Origin: Ectocarpus siliculosus
Taxonomy: Eukaryota; Sar; Phaeophyceae; Ectocarpales; Ectocarpaceae
Direction: 5' to 3'
Length of the DNA stretch: 64,000 bases
NCBI GenBank assembly: GCA_000310025.1
Contig: FN648707.1
Coordinates: 263,347 to 327,346, forward strand
Each line of letters begins with the position of its first letter. The first letter of the stretch is position 1. The notes below the pieces were generated by a model. It did not search any database. It was not told where the DNA came from and was given only the letters and a program-made list of their open reading frames with translations. The translations under genes were made by a program, and so were the position numbers. This document shows, piece after piece, positions 1-12,730 of the stretch.

Positions 1-122
1 CTTCGATTTTTAATGCGAGAAGAGTGCAGCACTCTCTTCCCTCTGTGTACGCACGAACTAGCGCTGTCCACTAGGCCAGGAACGGAAGGGAGAGAAAAAC
101 TCACTTTGCAAGAAAAGCTCGC

Positions 123-196
123 TTACGCTGGGATCCGAACCCCTGACCCTGGCCATTGGAAGTTTTTTCGACGATACCGACTAGACCACCTGGGCG
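123..196 (-). pseudogene. degenerate tRNA-like sequence (tRNA pseudogene or SINE head)
   Basis: Read on the minus strand, a good A-box (TGGTCTAGTCGG, 188-177) is followed about 36 bases later by a B-box-like GGTTCGGATCC (141-131), the internal pol III promoter spacing of a tRNA gene. The T stem pairs only partly and I could not pair the acceptor ends, and the normally invariant A58 reads G. This therefore looks like a decayed tRNA or the tRNA-derived head of a SINE rather than a working tRNA. No anticodon is assigned. Confidence 0.3.
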
Positions 197-625
197 ACCG
201 GCTTGCATGCCACGACAATAGACATGCACGCAAAGCAAGTTAGACGAATGAGGCACATGTATGCAGAGAACCATCAACCTCCGTCAGAGGGAGAGATGAG
301 GTGGGATCGTTCATCGCGACGTGACGCAGAAACAAGTGAAGGTATTGCCGTAGCGTAGTACATGGTAGTATGTTGATGTACCGTAGAGACAGGTATCGAT
401 TTCCGAGTCACCGTCAGGCTGTTGAGATGCGCGTGTCCTCTCGTGTGACTTGGTGGGTGGTCGAGAAAACATAAGAGGGTAAGAGGATAGTGAGCAGCCA
501 TGTAAACTATTCTGAAAACTATTCATCCATTTGAGTGTGGAGCAGTGAGGACATGATCGTAATTACGTTTTGTTCTTTGTTTTTTGTAACCTTTTCTTGC
601 CTTTGTTCGTGGTGCTGTATGACAG

Positions 626-2688
626 GAGGACAGCGAGACGGCCCCGCTTTGGCCAGGCAAGGGCGGGGGAGGAGGGAAAGGGAAGCCGCAGCTAGAGAGA
701 AAGGTCTCCTCCAGGTCGCAGGCAGCCGTGTCCAGGGTAGTCGTAACGTTCCTCAAGAGCATGGTCGGAAGTTACATCCTCTACACCCCCAAGGTGCCTG
801 CCTGCCTGCCTACCGTAGTCAGTCGCTGTGCCTCTGCTGCGCGTTAGATATCACGTGGTGTGTAGAAAGGGTTGATTCAGCTAAGTTAAGTTTATGGTTT
901 GTCGTTTGCGGGGTGCGGTGGCTCATCCGTGTGTGGTGGTTGGGCATCTTTGCTGCTCTAGGGTGTTGGGGCTCACAGGGAAGGGGCTCCTTTTTACTCT
1001 AGTCGAGGGAATTGTACTGATGAAATCGATGATATTGCTTTCGATCGCACCCCATGCGGGATATTTTGTCGCTGCTGCTGCTGCTGCTGCCGCTGTGGAA
1101 ACGTGATGTCACCCTTCTTTTTTGTGGGGGTTGTTGGATATAGTGTCGCTGCTGCTGCTGCTGCTGTGCCAATGAAACGTTATGTCGCCCCTTGTGTTTT
1201 TTTTATGTGGGTGGTTGACGCGGCAGATGTTCCAGAACGGTGGCCTGACGGGCTTCGATGCTGAGCCTGCTCTGCGCCGCTTGGGTAGCTTGCGACAACA
1301 TGATCGTACTCGTCCGCTTGGCCGAGAAGACTGGAAAAAACTCGTACGGACAGGTGAGAGGAAAAACTCGTACGGACAGGTGAGAGGGAAAAACTCGTAT
1401 GGACAAGTGAGAGGATTGAAGGGTTGATTTCAATTAAACCAATGCATCCTTGTCGGTGATGCTGCAGCTGCTGCTGTTGCAGTTGTGGTTTTTGCATGTT
1501 GAGAGGTGAACGGAAGTGTGAAAACCCTCAAGTCACCGCAGCGTACGTATGCATGATTTTGCATCGCTAGCACAAGAGCGGGTTATGCCTATCTATTGTA
1601 TTTCCGTCCGTCAAAATTCTGGTTGTGTCGACTGCTCGTTGTGGGGATGCCACTCTCGACCTCGCTGTAGCTATGGTTGTGTTGGTGTTGCCGTTGTACT
1701 GCCCCGCCGGAGGGTTAGGGTCGCTTGGCGTCTTTTGGGTGCTTGGATGGCACAGGGGTTGGCCTTGCTCCCCCAATTTATGCATGTTTGCGCTCGTTGT
1801 CTGCCATACGTAGCATTGTCTCGCATGTTGCCTTTGGCTGCACACAACACGCAGTGGTAGCCGTATGCAGCGTTGGTGCATGATGCCCTTGGTCGCACTC
1901 ATGTTTACCTAGCGTTGCTGCTCATTCGAAGGGTGTGTCTCGTTTACGACACTCCTAACCTCATCTCGGAAGCCGTATTCACGATGACTGGACTGCCCAC
2001 GCAACATAAAGTATGCTTGTTACGAAGAAATACCAGACAGGGGGGTGCGCAGACCCCATCACCCGAACCCTATCCGCAACTCCGCCGATTCTATACTTTA
2101 TCCAGTATGTTTACGTGGTTGGAAAAACCTGTCTAGGCTATTGCGACGACTCCTGTACCTTTTTCTGTCTTTTCTTTCTTTCTTCCTTCCTTCTCTGCAG
2201 CTGGGGTATGCCGTCTTCGGCAAGGTGGGTCAGCTGCTGGTGGACGTGTCCTTGGTGCTGTCCCAGCTGTCCTTCTGCTCCAGCTACTTCATCTTCATCG
2301 TGCTCAACATTCCCAGCGCCCTGCCTGTCCCACCCCCCGGGTCTCGATTGGAGTACCTCCTTAGTCCTAACGCCCTCGTCGCTATGCAGGTGACCCTGCT
2401 ACACCCATGCCCCTAATAGTGGAGATATGGCCGGAATAGACAATACTAGTAATCGTTGATTTTTGTTTTTTATGTTATTTTTTTTTTTTTTTGCCCTGCC
2501 TGGGTGCTGTTTTGCGCCCATCCTCGGTACACGGTACAGTATCCGCAGCTAGCTCCCTTGCTGGGTAAACCTGAACCTTCTCCGTTGCGTGCGTTTCGAA
2601 TTGAAGATGCGACGACGATTCGTGTCACCCTCGCCTAGCTCACTCGCCACCCGCGACACTCAAACTATTCGTCCCTCTGCTGCTATTT

Positions 2689-2719
<31 letters not shown>

Positions 2720-5700
2720 GATCGGACGAACCACCTCGCTCGGCGTCTCGATGGCATTGCAACAACGCACACGTACATGATGAACTGTTTGTCCGCCATT
2801 CCCTGATTTGGTGACTGTCAGCTGTTGGTCTACATCCCGATGGCGTGGATAAGGCACCTCAAGTACCTCGCGCTGGTGAGGAATCAAGAACCAAGGGGAA
2901 CGGGGTTCCGTGGTATGCTTTGCTATGCTATCTACGAGACAACGCGGCCGATACATGGGCACTTGTGGCAGTGTTGCTGTCGGCTCATGGCTCATGCTTG
3001 TCACCGTCTTTGTTTGTTGTTGCCTACATGGGTGTTGATTCACGTGACGGAGGCTTAATGTGCGCCAACGGCATTTTGGTGTCGGCTTACACGGATGCTG
3101 TTGTTTTTTATTGCGTACACGTATTCAGGGGTGTTGATTCATGTTACGAGGCTTAACCCCTCCTTTCCGTTTGCCAGTATTTCCAAGGGATTGAAGGGAT
3201 GGATCGAGTCGAAGCAGAAGCAACACCCCTGCTTGGTCGTGCAAACCGAAACAAAACACTCCGCACCCTCCCGACTTTCTGACTCATGCTCGCTGCATGC
3301 CCGCCGGCATGGCTTTGTCATCGTCATGTCATGTCATCGTCAGGCAATGTTCGGCGCCAACGTGTGCATGTGGTTGGGTTTGATTCTGATCGTGGGCATC
3401 GATGCGGAGTTGCTCATGAGAGAGGGGCCGGAGCCAGTGCTGCAGTACAACCTGGACACATTCATAATTTTTGTGGGGGCCGTGGTGGTGTGCTTCGAAG
3501 GGATTGGGCTCGTCTTGCCGTTGCGGGACAGCATGGAGCCACACATGCGGGTATGCATTGGTACAAGAGTAGTTTTGTACGCCACTGCTGTGCTTTTCTT
3601 CGTCGGTTTTGGTGATCTTCCATCGCTGTTCTTTCTAGTAGCGCGATGCACGCTCCTGGCTGATTATTTAACAATCGTTCAGGTTCAATCGCTCATCTTC
3701 AATCGCTGCGCTTTTTCTAGCGCCATAGGTACATTCAGGTCCGATTTTCAATCGTTCATTTTCAATCGTTGTGATGTGTTTTGTGTCTTGGTTGTTCTCC
3801 CTGTTGATCTTCAGTCGCTCATCTTCAATTAGTCTGTTGTTATTTCTATGTCAATGCATGTACTCCGCTGACTCGGTGCGATGCTTTGAGCAGTCTGCAA
3901 TGGTAACAGTGGTACCGTTGCTAATGTCTTGTTTGCTCCCGGCGTGTGGGGATTCCCATGTCCTTGAGTGCAACACCACTACTACAGTAGTGGTATAGTC
4001 TTTTTTTTTGTGCTGACCTAGCTCGCCTTCCTTTGACGGCCGCTCGACGGAAACAAGGTACGAGAAAGACAGCAAATTCTCGTTCTAATATAACGCCTTC
4101 CTTGCATGCCTTTGGAAACCTCCAAGTGATATTACGTCCGGCTGGCACCCTGCTCTGGGCATCGGGTTCTGCCGCTCACTGTTTTTTTTTTTTTTGTGGT
4201 GCTGAGTTCCCGTGCGGCCGTATACAGTATCGACTGAAAGCTGATGCCTCTCAGCCCCTTCGTCTCATACTCTATCCCTAGGCGAAACGCGTTCCTTTCG
4301 TTCCCTTTGTCTCTACTGGTGAGCGTAAAGCGTATACCCGGAACACGGTGTACATGCTTTTCACAAAACCTACAGCTGTGAGTTAGAACGCCTCTCTCCC
4401 TCCCGTCTGTCAGATGTCGATTCTCGACGCTCAGAAGTCCCGACGATGATGCTTCGATTTTCGTTCTTGCTGCATGGTGCACGAATAAACCAACCCAGCA
4501 TAAATTTCCGGGCGTGGTTCGAGTTGCGATGCTCTTCCTCGCCATCGTCTTCTGCATATTTGGCTGCCTAGGCTACCTGGCCTACGGAGAGGGCATTGAG
4601 GTGAGGTGACAGACGCCATGTGCCATTGCTTTTACTGGAAATATTAAAAAACGTTGATGTGATTTTGTAAAAAACTACAATAGTGAAAAACTTCGGAATT
4701 TACCGTGGGTGTTGCTGACGTCAGTCGGTGGTTTTCCGAAAGTATCGAAAAACTTCAAAACGACCGTGGATGTTGCTGACGTCAGTTGATGATGTTTCTT
4801 GAAAATTGCAGAATCTTCGAAATTGAGCGTGGAAACTGCTGACGCCAGTGAATTATTTTTCTGGAAATATTAAAAAATTACCAGAAACAATTGAAGGTGG
4901 ATGCTGCTGACGCCACGTTGTCGTTACTCTTCTATCTCACTGCTTGTGGACGACGATTTGGATGCATTGATGATGATGAGTTCCTGATTTTGTCTGCTCC
5001 TTTCTAGGGAGACTGGCTTAGCGTTTGTGTTAGGGTGTACTCGCGCCCTACCCGCTGTTGCTGTTGTTCTTGTCGTTACGGAAGCCGTTTGTTTCGACCT
5101 CAATCCAGCACGTGAGCATCTGTAGATTCCAGAATGCTTCCGTGGATACCCTATGTCATGCGAGCATGTCGGGTGATATCGTATGGGTGTGAGCGCTTGA
5201 TCAGTGCTAGAATACTCCCCTCCCACGACACAAGCCCCTGCTTGTAGCATACAACATCTCCTTCCTCCCTCTCTCTCGTATCCCTTCCCCTTCCCCTCTC
5301 TCTCCCCCTTGCTCGCGTTTTTGATTGCCTTATCTCGTTTTGGTTTGTCTGCCCCATTCCATCGATGGATCCAATGGATCCTACCCAATGCATCTTGTCG
5401 ACCCAGACGTTCGTGACGATGAACATCCCGGCGGGGCACCCCGTAGGCGCTCTGTCCGTGGGTCTCTACAGCATCGCCATCATGATGAGCTACCCCCTGC
5501 AACTATTCCCTGCGGTCAAGTGCTTGGAAGGGTGAGGGGCGAAGGATATCGAACTCACATGACGCTTTTTCGACTCAAGAATTTGTCTCCTTCAAGCTGT
5601 TGAGAGTTGAAAATGGAAATGTCAAACGATACATATGTACCAGCATGAGTAAGTGCTGTGCGGTAAGCTGTGCAGTGCACCGAGGTGTTCGTTGAGTTTA

Positions 5701-8700
5701 GTGTTTTTCCAGGTGCAGACCACGCTATGGTGACCCCGGCATGGATGGGCACCGAACAAGTTTGCGCCGCTCTTGCACAGGTCGTGTGCTTTCAATTTTT
5801 CAAAGCACTTCTAGAGGGGCAATACTCCAAGTATTCCAAGCGTGCCGTTCGCTTCCTCTCTCGCGGGTACGTACACAGAATTACAAAGAAGTGGTTGAGA
5901 AGCAACGGCGATGCAGGGGTCAGGCAGGTTTTTTCGGGCGCACCATTGTTTCAGCACGAGAGGGTGGTCCGTTTGCCTCCATCATGCAATAGATTTATCT
6001 GCAATTCTGCCTTTTTCTGAAACAATTGTTTTGGCTTGCTGCGTACAATGGTGACACCGAATCGAATGCGCGATCCTTCGCTGAAGCGCTTTCCACAGAA
6101 AAAGACTTTGAAAACGGACAGTAAGTAGGTGGCCCGATATAGCAACTTGAATAACGGAACTGCCGGTATAGTGGCGTCAATATATCTTGTCACAATCTCG
6201 ATATGTAGACGAACCCGGTACATCGAATAGTGGCACTGCCCTGAACAGTGGCACATTCTCCTCTTGCCCCTACATGCCACGATGTCGGGCCACTTACTGC
6301 AGAACGTTTTGCCGTCACCAGGTCTTGTGGCGGATTCTGAATACCGTTCTATTTCATGTCCTCTTTGTTTTTTTGTTTTTTACTTGGGATGCGTTGTCCT
6401 ATTCAACATACAGCATCGGACGTTGCTCTTTGCTGTTGGTTGCCACACCACCCACCACTCCGTTGGCATCCAATACATGAGAATAAAATGTTGCGTCGTT
6501 TCGCGCCTGAAACGGCAGACACCTGTTCGGCGCACTGCGGCAAAGGAGCTTGCTGAGGAAGTGGCTCAAGAACACCCTGAGAGCTGCCGTGGTGCTCGCG
6601 ACGGCCGCCTTCGCCATGTTCGTCGGGCCCAGGTGCGATTGTTTACGGTATAGTGGTAGTATTGTATGCATACTAACGCGACGGTGTTGTGGGAGCACCT
6701 CGTGGCCTTGGCGGAAACTTGCTCGCTGTGTGCTCGCTGTTTGCTCGCTGTTTGCTCGCTATTTTTTCTTCAAAACATAACAAACTCATCTCAACGCAGA
6801 TAAAGGAGTACGGGGTAAATTACCAACGATTTTGTTATAGTGTTGTACGAGGAACGGCTTGTATTTCTAATGTTACCCGAGAGGCATATGGCGGTATCTC
6901 CCCTGTGGATAGCAGGCCCAACAAGACACATGTTGTGTATCTGACTACCATGTGTTGTGCTGGGAAGGTGTAAAGGAAGAAGCTGGGCGATTGTTATTCT
7001 AGTTGTTGTACGCATACCCTTGGTTGAATGTCCACAGCAGAACACACATTGTCGGTGTGTGCACTTTCCCTAATTGTGTTGATGTGGCACAGATGGATGT
7101 TGCATGGACGAATGTTGCATACGCGCTCCTTTGTTGCGTCGCGTTGTGAATCGAGGAATATATGTATAGTACATGCAATATGAGCAGGGTTGGGCAAGGT
7201 AATCATCGGTGCTGCAGGATGTTTTGAGGGTTCCTGGCTTTGTAGAGTATATTTTGAGGCAAACGGTAACCGAAACCTCGAGACAATGCCAACAACGCGA
7301 ACGGTTGCGAAACGCCCGGCCGAAACGGCACTAACGCGGCGAAATTAGACGAAACCGGCCGAGATATGAACCGGTACTTCAAATACATTACCTCCTCGCG
7401 CAGGGCTGCCTCCAATCCGAGGTCCGATTTTTCCTTTAAATGTGCGTGGTTGGTTACATGGAAGTATTCTCCAACTCAAACGGGACAAGAATTGCGTTGT
7501 GCGAACAGGCGGCGGGCGGCTTTTCCGAATTCCTTGCGGAAATTGGGAGAAGGATTTGATGCGTAAGGATAACTGCTGGATTCGTAATCGAGAAGGATTG
7601 GATGCGTAAGGAAAACCGTTTGAATTCGTACACGAGAGAAAAAAAATTACAGCAGTGTTTCTTCTTCGATTGCTTTGGCCGTGTGCTGCGACTTGGTGGT
7701 ATGCATGCACAACAGCAGGAACAACATACAGACCAGACCACAGCAACAGTAGAAGTTGAAAATGACGCCGACGAGAGAAAACTCCACTTGCATTGTAACC
7801 ATCGTTCGCAAGTGTCCAACCACCCCATTTCGCCCTCGTCCCTGTACTCATGTGCTGCAGAGCGCCGATCCAGTGTCACCCCGAACATAAATTAACGTCT
7901 ACCCTCCAGTGCATGTCGTTCTTGTCGGCGAAGCTCGAGGAGGTTTCAACCGGCCTTCCCTTCCCTCAAGTCTATCAACACCATTAGTCTAGCATCAGAT
8001 TCGAAACGCGGGATAGACCGGCCTAACCGGGACTCGATTGATTCCCCAACCTTACCGAGTAATTTAGCCGATACATTTGATATGATGCTGTCGACGAGAC
8101 CGTCGACGTTGTACATGAAGTACTTCGTACATGGCATTGGTAGGACCGCCTTTTTTTCGTGCATGATTTTGTTTACTACAGTATGCGCCTCCAACCACAC
8201 ACAGAGAAAGGATTCCTCGATTGAAACACGGGTCGGGTGCAAAGCTATATTTGACGGCATTTCACTCGGCCAGAGTCCACACTAACGTGGTTTGTGCCTG
8301 CAGTTTTCCCGTATACGACCGGTTTGGTTCGCGTACTCCGTTGAGCCCCTCGGTGTAGGTATTTTGGCCGGCCGTGCCTTTTTTGTTCCGATCACCCCGG
8401 AACAATCCTATCTCCGAAAACTACAGAACGGTGCCCCTCCGGCTGTTCTGAGGGTCTATTTGCACATGCATCACTCCCTTTCCTACATTTTTCGTAGTAT
8501 TTCACAACGAATCCATCTCTGTTGATAGACCAGGGTCTAGGATAGATTAGCAATGAATTCATCGCGTTTAAAGGAGCACTACCTTCTGTTTGTACGATTC
8601 CCCAAGCAGCATTCAGCGACACTGTCTCCCTTGTGGGAAACAGGCTCTACAACATATTTCGGTGGCAATCTTGCACGGTACCATGTACTTCGAAGTATGC

Positions 8701-9705
8701 TACAAGGTCTCCCTTCAGGACGTGGGTGTCAAGCCTCCCGCGGGTGACGCAAGACCACACGCGCATTGCCCGAAAAAACGAGGGCCGTGTGTCTTGTTTG
8801 ATGGGCAGTTTTGTGACGCTCGTATTCCACGCGCAAGTAGTTATTTTACGTTGGAACCAGCTCGACCGGACAACAACTTGCCAGCGAAAATATAACTCAG
8901 ACTGCTAAGGTGTCTTGACTGATGATGGCAGATTTCCGATGAGAACCGAACCTGAATCCGAAACAACACCACAAAGAAACATGTTCGACATCGCGGCACA
9001 TGCGCTAAGGCTTGTCTACGGCAGCAGCGTTTCACTTGGCCCGCTGGGAAGTGTAAAATACCAAACGTAGGTACTGTTGGACATTGCGATGACACGACAA
9101 AGAGCAGCGATGGAATCAATGAATGAATGAACGTGGAGATGACAAAAACCAAGAGGCAACTATTTCAAGATCTGTCGTTTTTGATGGTTTTCAGAAGCGA
9201 TTCACCAGGCTTTGTCTGCGCGGAACGAGCGCTCGGGATATTGAGCCAGTTTTCGCAACTTTGACCGTCAGCCACACGCGCCACGGAGGCCTACCGAGCT
9301 CCGGGCACGAGCCTTACTGTACCAACGAGCCTCGTGCGTGCCCCTGAGAAAGAATCGCCAGAAAAGACTCGCCGCCGCGAGAGAACGAAATGCCGAAGCG
9401 TGAATAGTGACCAAATCATATTCCAGCATGTAAATGTGCTGGGAAGGTGTAGAAGGCAGGTGTTGTGGTGACCACATCCCTTTTTTACCTTCTTTTGTTC
9501 TTTGCGCAGCTTTGACAACTTTGCGGGTCTTGTGGGAGGCTTCTGCGCCGTCCCTCTGGCGCTAGTTTACCCCTCGGCCTTCCAGCTGAAAATGATGGGG
9601 GACTCGATGACCATGCGCGAAAGAGCGTGGGCGTGGACGGTGTTGGTGCTGGGGACCTTCGGAGCGGTCTTGTGCAGCTGGCAGTCCATCGCCACTTGGA
9701 AGTGA
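626..9705 (+). CDS. AAAP-family amino acid transporter, nine exons recognised
   Basis: Multi-pass amino acid/auxin permease (Aa_trans) family protein, expected to move amino acids across a membrane (vacuolar AVT3/4-like or SLC36-like; which one is open). Exons read as 626-793, 1227-1353, 2201-2389, 2822-2875, 3344-3550, 4499-4600, 5407-5531, 6519-6632 and 9510-9705 (stop). All have AG/GT borders and all phases match. Family landmarks in order: TFLKSMVGSYILYTPK (helix 1), MFQNGGL, LGYAVFGKVGQLLVDVSLVL, LLVYIPMAWIRHLK, FEGIGLVLPL, FGCLGYLAYGEGIE, MMSYPLQLFPAVKCLEG, RKWLKNTLRAAVVL, and SFDNFAGLVGGF with a helical C-terminus. About 425 residues are visible, normal for the family apart from a missing N-terminal start exon. 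Exon 2 carries one extra T at 1254/1255 that shifts the frame, and its 3' end with the donor site is triplicated. Introns run from 428 to 2877 bp. Family assignment is firm; activity is uncertain because of the frame break. Confidence 0.85.
1335..1413 (+). repeat. triplicated exon end plus 5' splice donor
   Basis: Three tandem units of 26, 26 and 27 bases (1335-1360, 1361-1386, 1387-1413). Each contains the end of transporter exon 2 (AACTCGTAYGGACA) followed by a GTGAGAG donor. Possible donors are at 1354, 1380 and 1407. The normal frame uses the first; with the extra T upstream, donors 2 and 3 both bring the reading frame back into phase with the next exon. Confidence 0.85.
2691..2719 (+). 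repeat. (CTG)n trinucleotide microsatellite
   Basis: About nine uninterrupted CTG units in the 432-bp intron of the transporter gene. Shorter CTG runs occur at about 1071-1091, 1149-1164 and 1466-1475, and a CAG run at about 51823-51842. The intronic position means the length can vary without changing the protein. Confidence 0.9.
4640..4915 (+). repeat. degenerate 61-68-bp intronic array carrying TGACGTCA
   Basis: Within the transporter intron 4601-5406, four units end in GCTGACGTCAGT or GCTGACGCCA at about 4714, 4775, 4838 and 4906. The spacing is 61, 63 and 68 bases. Each unit also holds an AAAAACTTC-type stretch and a CGTGGR-GTTGCTGACG core. The first two contain the perfect palindrome TGACGTCA, the CRE/ATF-type bZIP site. 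It could be an intronic enhancer or just a decaying minisatellite. Confidence 0.7.
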
Positions 9706-11639
9706 AGTTTTACGGGAGGAAGGGCGAAATAGTCGGAAAGCGCCCGTGGGCAGATTTTTTACCTCCGGTCCGTTCGTTGGTTCTCACGCCATAGAAGCAG
9801 CAAGCAGCCTCATGTCCAGGAAGCGACTCGCTTTAAATTCGTGAATCAGTCTTACTGTACGCATGTACGTGTGGTGACTCGAGGGAATGTGTCTCGAATA
9901 TATGTGAGTGGGAGGTATTGAAGGTCGCGCGGAGTTCAATAGTTTGTTTTTACACTCGTGTGTACTATTTATGAGGCGTTCTTAATGTGCCGGTTGCGTG
10001 ATTTCGTCCATTGCATGCGCGAGATGTTGAAAGTCGCGCACTAGAGAGACATGGGAGCCGCTTGATTTCAGTAGCTGTCAAGGTACTGACTTGGGGTGCG
10101 ACTAATCTCAGTCCACACCACGTCAGGTCTGGCTTCCTTTCGTAGAGGTGCGTTCGGGTCACGCCGGGTCGGATCGGATCGTGATTGCGGGGAGGGGCCG
10201 TGCGCTGTGTTCCACCATTCCATCCCATCCCATGTCGGAAAATCCAAACCACATCTCAACATCTCAGGGGGCAGCCCCTCCGTGTAGGTCTAGCCCCATT
10301 CCGTCTCACGCTATCTTCGGCCTGCCTACATGCATATGTGTGCGCTGTGTAGATTGCATCAACTACCTACATCCCGGTATCCGGCGTCCCGGTACGGTTC
10401 TAGGCGCGGTACGGCTCAGTGGGAGGTATTCGGTGGTGTGTGGTGTATTTGTACTGCCGTGGTGGGGACGTGTGTTGTGCTTGTGAGTCTGACCTAGGTC
10501 TAGGTATGCATAGGATGGGGCGATATAGCAGGGGCGATGAATGGGCGAGTTGCACGGGTTGATGGGTCATCAGAAGATTTGCAGCAAGGGCCGCCGACTA
10601 TGTAGCAGAATATTTTTGCTTGCGGTGTCTTTTACCGCTACAGCAGTCCAAGCCCGCTCGTTAGGCTTTTCTTTCGGGCAGATCGGAAAAGGTGCCGGGA
10701 TCCGAATAGCCGATCTTTGTTTGCGTTTGAGGGGTATATGTACACGCGGAAGGGCTGTTAAATGACTGCTATTGCGATTGAGCGAAGAGAGGTGTGACGC
10801 GTACGGTGCCTACCTTCCAGCCGCACGTGAAACTGTGGTGCGTTGGTGTTTGTGCAACAGTAATATTTATCTGGGCACACTTAGCAGCTCCAGCCCCCCT
10901 TTTCGGGCACGCTATGCTGATGGTAAAGGCTGTGGTACGGGAGTGAATGCCGCTCTACATGGTGGCGAGAGCTCTCAAAGCGAAGAGTAACAAGCATCCA
11001 TCTTGTCGCGGACGTCCACAAGACAGCTACCAACAAGCACCCGGACGGACGGTTAGGCAATAGCTGATGCTAGAAGCGTGCTCGCTTGACACCGGTGTTT
11101 TGTCTCCTTGATCCACTCTTATTTGCTCCTAGTACGGCCAGTGTCACACTAAAGCCTTCCTTCTATCTGAGGACTCACCATCCATCTCTGGCCGCGGTGT
11201 ATCTTACTCCCTTACAAAGTGTTGACGGCATGAGTACCCTATGGAAACCATGAAGAATCACCATGTTGCCGGTTTTTCCGAACGTAGTCCCCCTTCGGAA
11301 CATCTTGGTTGGGGTGACCGTACAATATCGTCCGTGCACATGATCCAACCGCGGACCAACAGCATCAAATACCTCAGGCAAAGGGATGGCACCGGTGGCT
11401 ACCTAAAACGTGACATACCAAAACACGCGCGGTGAATTCGCAAAAATAGGGACTTAAAAACGACAGCTCTGCGGAAAAACACACAGAAGAAATAGCCTGC
11501 AGTACTTTTGGGGTGGACTCAAAAGCAGTTGTCGTGGCTTCTACTGCGGAATAGTTGTCGAAAACGTCAAGCCTCGGATGAAATGAGGCCTCCTGCCACT
11601 ACGAAAGCGTGGAGAATCCACTAATGGGCCAAGGGTTAC
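9706..11639. other. intergenic DNA, nothing recognised
   Basis: Downstream of the transporter stop codon. Short open frames (10541-10765, 10772-10990) show no family features, splice logic or compositional signal that I can support. The transporter 3' UTR and polyadenylation region should lie in the first few hundred bases. Confidence 0.5.
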
Positions 11640-12185
11640 TGTCGCGTTGTCTTCACACTGAAAACTGTTCCGATCTCTCTACCCAGTACCTTCATCTGTC
11701 CGTGCTAGGCCAACACTTGACGCGGTCGATTCCCTTGGCCACAAGCTAACCTACTATCATTCAGTTAAAATGGACCCGAGGGTCCGCAAGTAAACAAAAA
11801 TCAACGACAGACAGCCTAGAACCCTCCGTTGGCCTCTACACGCTATGCGAGGTACACATGGACTGGAACATCACGGGGCAGAGGGGTGTTTTTTTTCCCT
11901 GGTTCAATCTTGGTTCGCAGAAGAAAGGGAGTCGGTCATCATCTGGAAAGGAAGAGATGCAAAAAAGAAAAAGAAAAAGAAAACGAAAACGAAGAAGGGA
12001 AAAAAGAGAAAAAGTACTAAAGGAAGAAAACAAGAAAAGGCACACGCCAGAACCACCACCTTAGCGACAAACAGACGAAACAAAACAAAACACAACAAAA
12101 CGAAAAGGGTCACCCGAGACAGCAAAGTCACGTCATCGCTCGTGGGGGGCTGGTGCAGTGGTGCAGTGACGGGGGGGGGGGATTA
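11640..12185. repeat. dispersed repeat family R1, copy 1
   Basis: Shares an ordered set of blocks with 33394-34115 in the same orientation: CTGTTCCGATCTCTC-TACCCAGTACC, CTTGACGCGGTCGATTCCC, GACCCGAGGGTCCGCAAGT, CACGCTATGCGAGG, CTTGGTTCAATCTTGG, a long A/G-rich (AAAGAAAAAG) tract, then CGTCATCRCTMGTGGGGGG and a G-run. No ORF, so most likely a non-autonomous mobile element. Termini were not fixed. Confidence 0.7.
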
Positions 12186-12238
12186 GTCAGTCGAGGGGCT
12201 CAATCCGGCACATATCGCGCCACTCGGTCCGCCTCTTC

Positions 12239-12312
12239 TAGTTGTCTTCTGTGCCGGTGGTGGTACCTCAGGCATCCTCCGTCGCGTGGAGACTAAAGAA
12301 TTACGCCAAGGG
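12239..12312. repeat. direct repeat DR, copy 1 (left part, split by the copia element)
   Basis: Starts TAGTTGTCTTCTGTGCCGGTGG and continues after the retrotransposon at 19418-19454 with TTAGATCTGCTAAAAAC. The rejoined stretch matches 21644-21745, which carries no insertion. This gives an empty site that confirms the exact borders of the copia element. Confidence 0.8.
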
Positions 12313-12635
12313 TGTTAGATATACTCGCAGCAGTATCTGGTCGTGAGGATCCCAGGGGGATACGTGTTGGGAATTTCGTGTGTTGCAGGGTACCATCGGT
12401 GCAGTCACGGGGACCCTTTTGGCGTGGTTGGTGCGATGAAGCTTGCGTGCGTGCTGCGCTCATCTTCCTCTCTCTCTCCACCACCACCACCGTCTCTCTC
12501 CAATCAAGTTTCCTTCTCCCACTCTCTCTCCAACTCTCTCTCAATCTCTCTCTCTCGGCCTAACACGGCCGACTACCCAGTGCCCCAAGTAACGTCCAGA
12601 ACGTGCTTGCTGCACCCCGCGTAGTTTACCTTTCA
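12313..12635 (+). repeat. copia-1 5' LTR
   Basis: 323 bp, TGTTAGATAT...TTACCTTTCA, with a CT-rich centre ((CTCT)n and CCACCACCA). Identical to 19095-19417. It should contain the promoter and R/U5 regions; no TATA box is obvious. Confidence 0.97.
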
Positions 12636-12730
12636 CACTAGTGCGATATCACGGTATCTGCGCGCGGGCGTAGCCATCCGGGGGTTGTGCAGTCACGCGC
12701 AATCGGTAGACTCCCACAACACCAAACATC

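Noticed and set aside
535-1002. 155-codon open frame over the first transporter exon
   Set aside because: Wrong frame. The transporter helix TFLKSMVGSYILYTPK is in a different frame with correct splice borders at 626-793.
5670-6020. Open frame with acceptor-like TTTTTCCAG at 5712 considered as a transporter exon
   Set aside because: The exon ending at 5531 joins 6519 directly in phase and gives the expected family sequence, so this stretch is intron.
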